From Verrucomicrobiota bacterium (GTDB taxonomy: Bacteria; Verrucomicrobiota; Verrucomicrobiia; Methylacidiphilales; JBCCWR01), in contig JBCCXA010000022.1 in NCBI GenBank assembly GCA_039192515.1, forward strand, positions 1-62,950: DNA of 62,950 nucleotides, read 5' to 3'. The notes below the pieces were generated by a model. It was not told the DNA's origin, did no database searches, and was given only the letters and a program-made list of their open reading frames with translations. Below, piece after piece: positions 62,688 to 62,950 of the stretch (positions are counted from its first letter, which is position 1; each line of letters opens with the position of its first letter). The position numbers and the translations under genes are program-made.

Positions 62688-62950
62688 CGAATTTTGCGAG
62701 AGAGTAAAAAGATCTTGGAAAGCGTTTAGCAACATGAGGCATAAGCTCCATCTGCAGTCTCACCATGTCATGAAAAAACATCTCTCAACTATTTGCTGAC
62801 ATCCTAATTCTTACTTAGCCTACTTACATCTGAGAGCAAAAATCTCGCTCATAAAGTCATGTTTACTATCAAAAAATTTTTAGATGATCTTTGCGCTTTT
62901 TTCACCTCGTTACCGATGTTGTTTTTTTAATATTTTATATCTTGGCTAAA

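Larger units (their letters stand above)
62124..62950. other. Right-end intergenic region with repeat copies R8 and R9
   Basis: 827 bases to the end of the window with no gene. Two parts of one dispersed repeat are visible on the minus strand: R9 at 62178-62335 (3' part) and R8 at about 62605-62687 (5' part). They are separated by about 270 bases containing a perfect palindrome at 62340-62360. Confidence 0.6.

Overview
The window looks like chromosomal DNA from a Gram-negative bacterium of the PVC group, most likely a Verrucomicrobiota member. The evidence is a 1910-residue double UvrA with four ABC modules (a form known from Chlamydiae and other PVC bacteria), two secreted sulfatases, large membrane-anchored proteins built from 'DP..A...W' helical repeats, lipoprotein and outer-membrane export genes, and mostly weak Shine-Dalgarno sequences. 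The DNA is moderately AT-rich by eye; I computed no composition. The assignment to phylum is inference and rests on no ribosomal RNA.

Layout. 1-8.7 kb is core metabolism and DNA handling: tRNA-Arg(CCG), a GHL10-type glycoside hydrolase-like protein, homoserine kinase, a dprA-topB operon and a Mn-type superoxide dismutase. 8.7-10.3 kb is a scarred mobile patch with an integrase remnant, a 61-bp tandem duplication and an Rpn-family nuclease. 10.3-17.3 kb holds an ADP-ribosylglycohydrolase, a lone GspF-like protein, DsbD, RpiB, an AraC regulator, a DUF4919-like pair and the short rpmG gene (L33). 17.9-21.5 kb has a sulfatase, then tRNA-Gln(TTG) carrying a 1.4-kb integrated element bounded by a 24-bp copy of the tRNA 3' end, then a His/Tyr-rich secreted peptide. 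21.8-34.3 kb is housekeeping and stress: a PHP phosphoesterase, UvrA, ClpB, HtrA and a TerB-like protein. 34.4-41.5 kb is a tightly packed Yej/Opp-type peptide importer operon ending in a lipase-maturation-factor-like membrane protein. 41.5-45.6 kb is a tandem pair of repeat-protein paralogs. 47.3-55.6 kb is a reverse-strand operon: a substrate-binding-protein/TolC fusion, RND adaptor, RND pump, HXXEE protein and SDR oxidoreductase. 56.0-62.1 kb has an AspT/YidE-type transporter, an NDH-2 type dehydrogenase and a large sulfatase with N-terminal Ig-like domains.

Three things stand out. First, a dispersed intergenic repeat of about 150-270 bp with similar inverted ends (TTTGACTCGGATGATG at one end, TTTAACCCGAATGATG read inward from the other) occurs at least eight times, in both orientations; an internal hairpin shows one compensatory change and G-U pairs. 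Second, the tRNA-Gln element carries no integrase and a single coiled-coil gene, with inverted short arm-like repeats near both ends, so it may be a satellite moved in trans. Third, the outer-membrane channel of the RND operon is fused at its N terminus to a periplasmic ABC-type substrate-binding domain, which suggests a pump that senses or captures ligand at the channel protein.

No CRISPR array, rRNA or complete prophage was seen.
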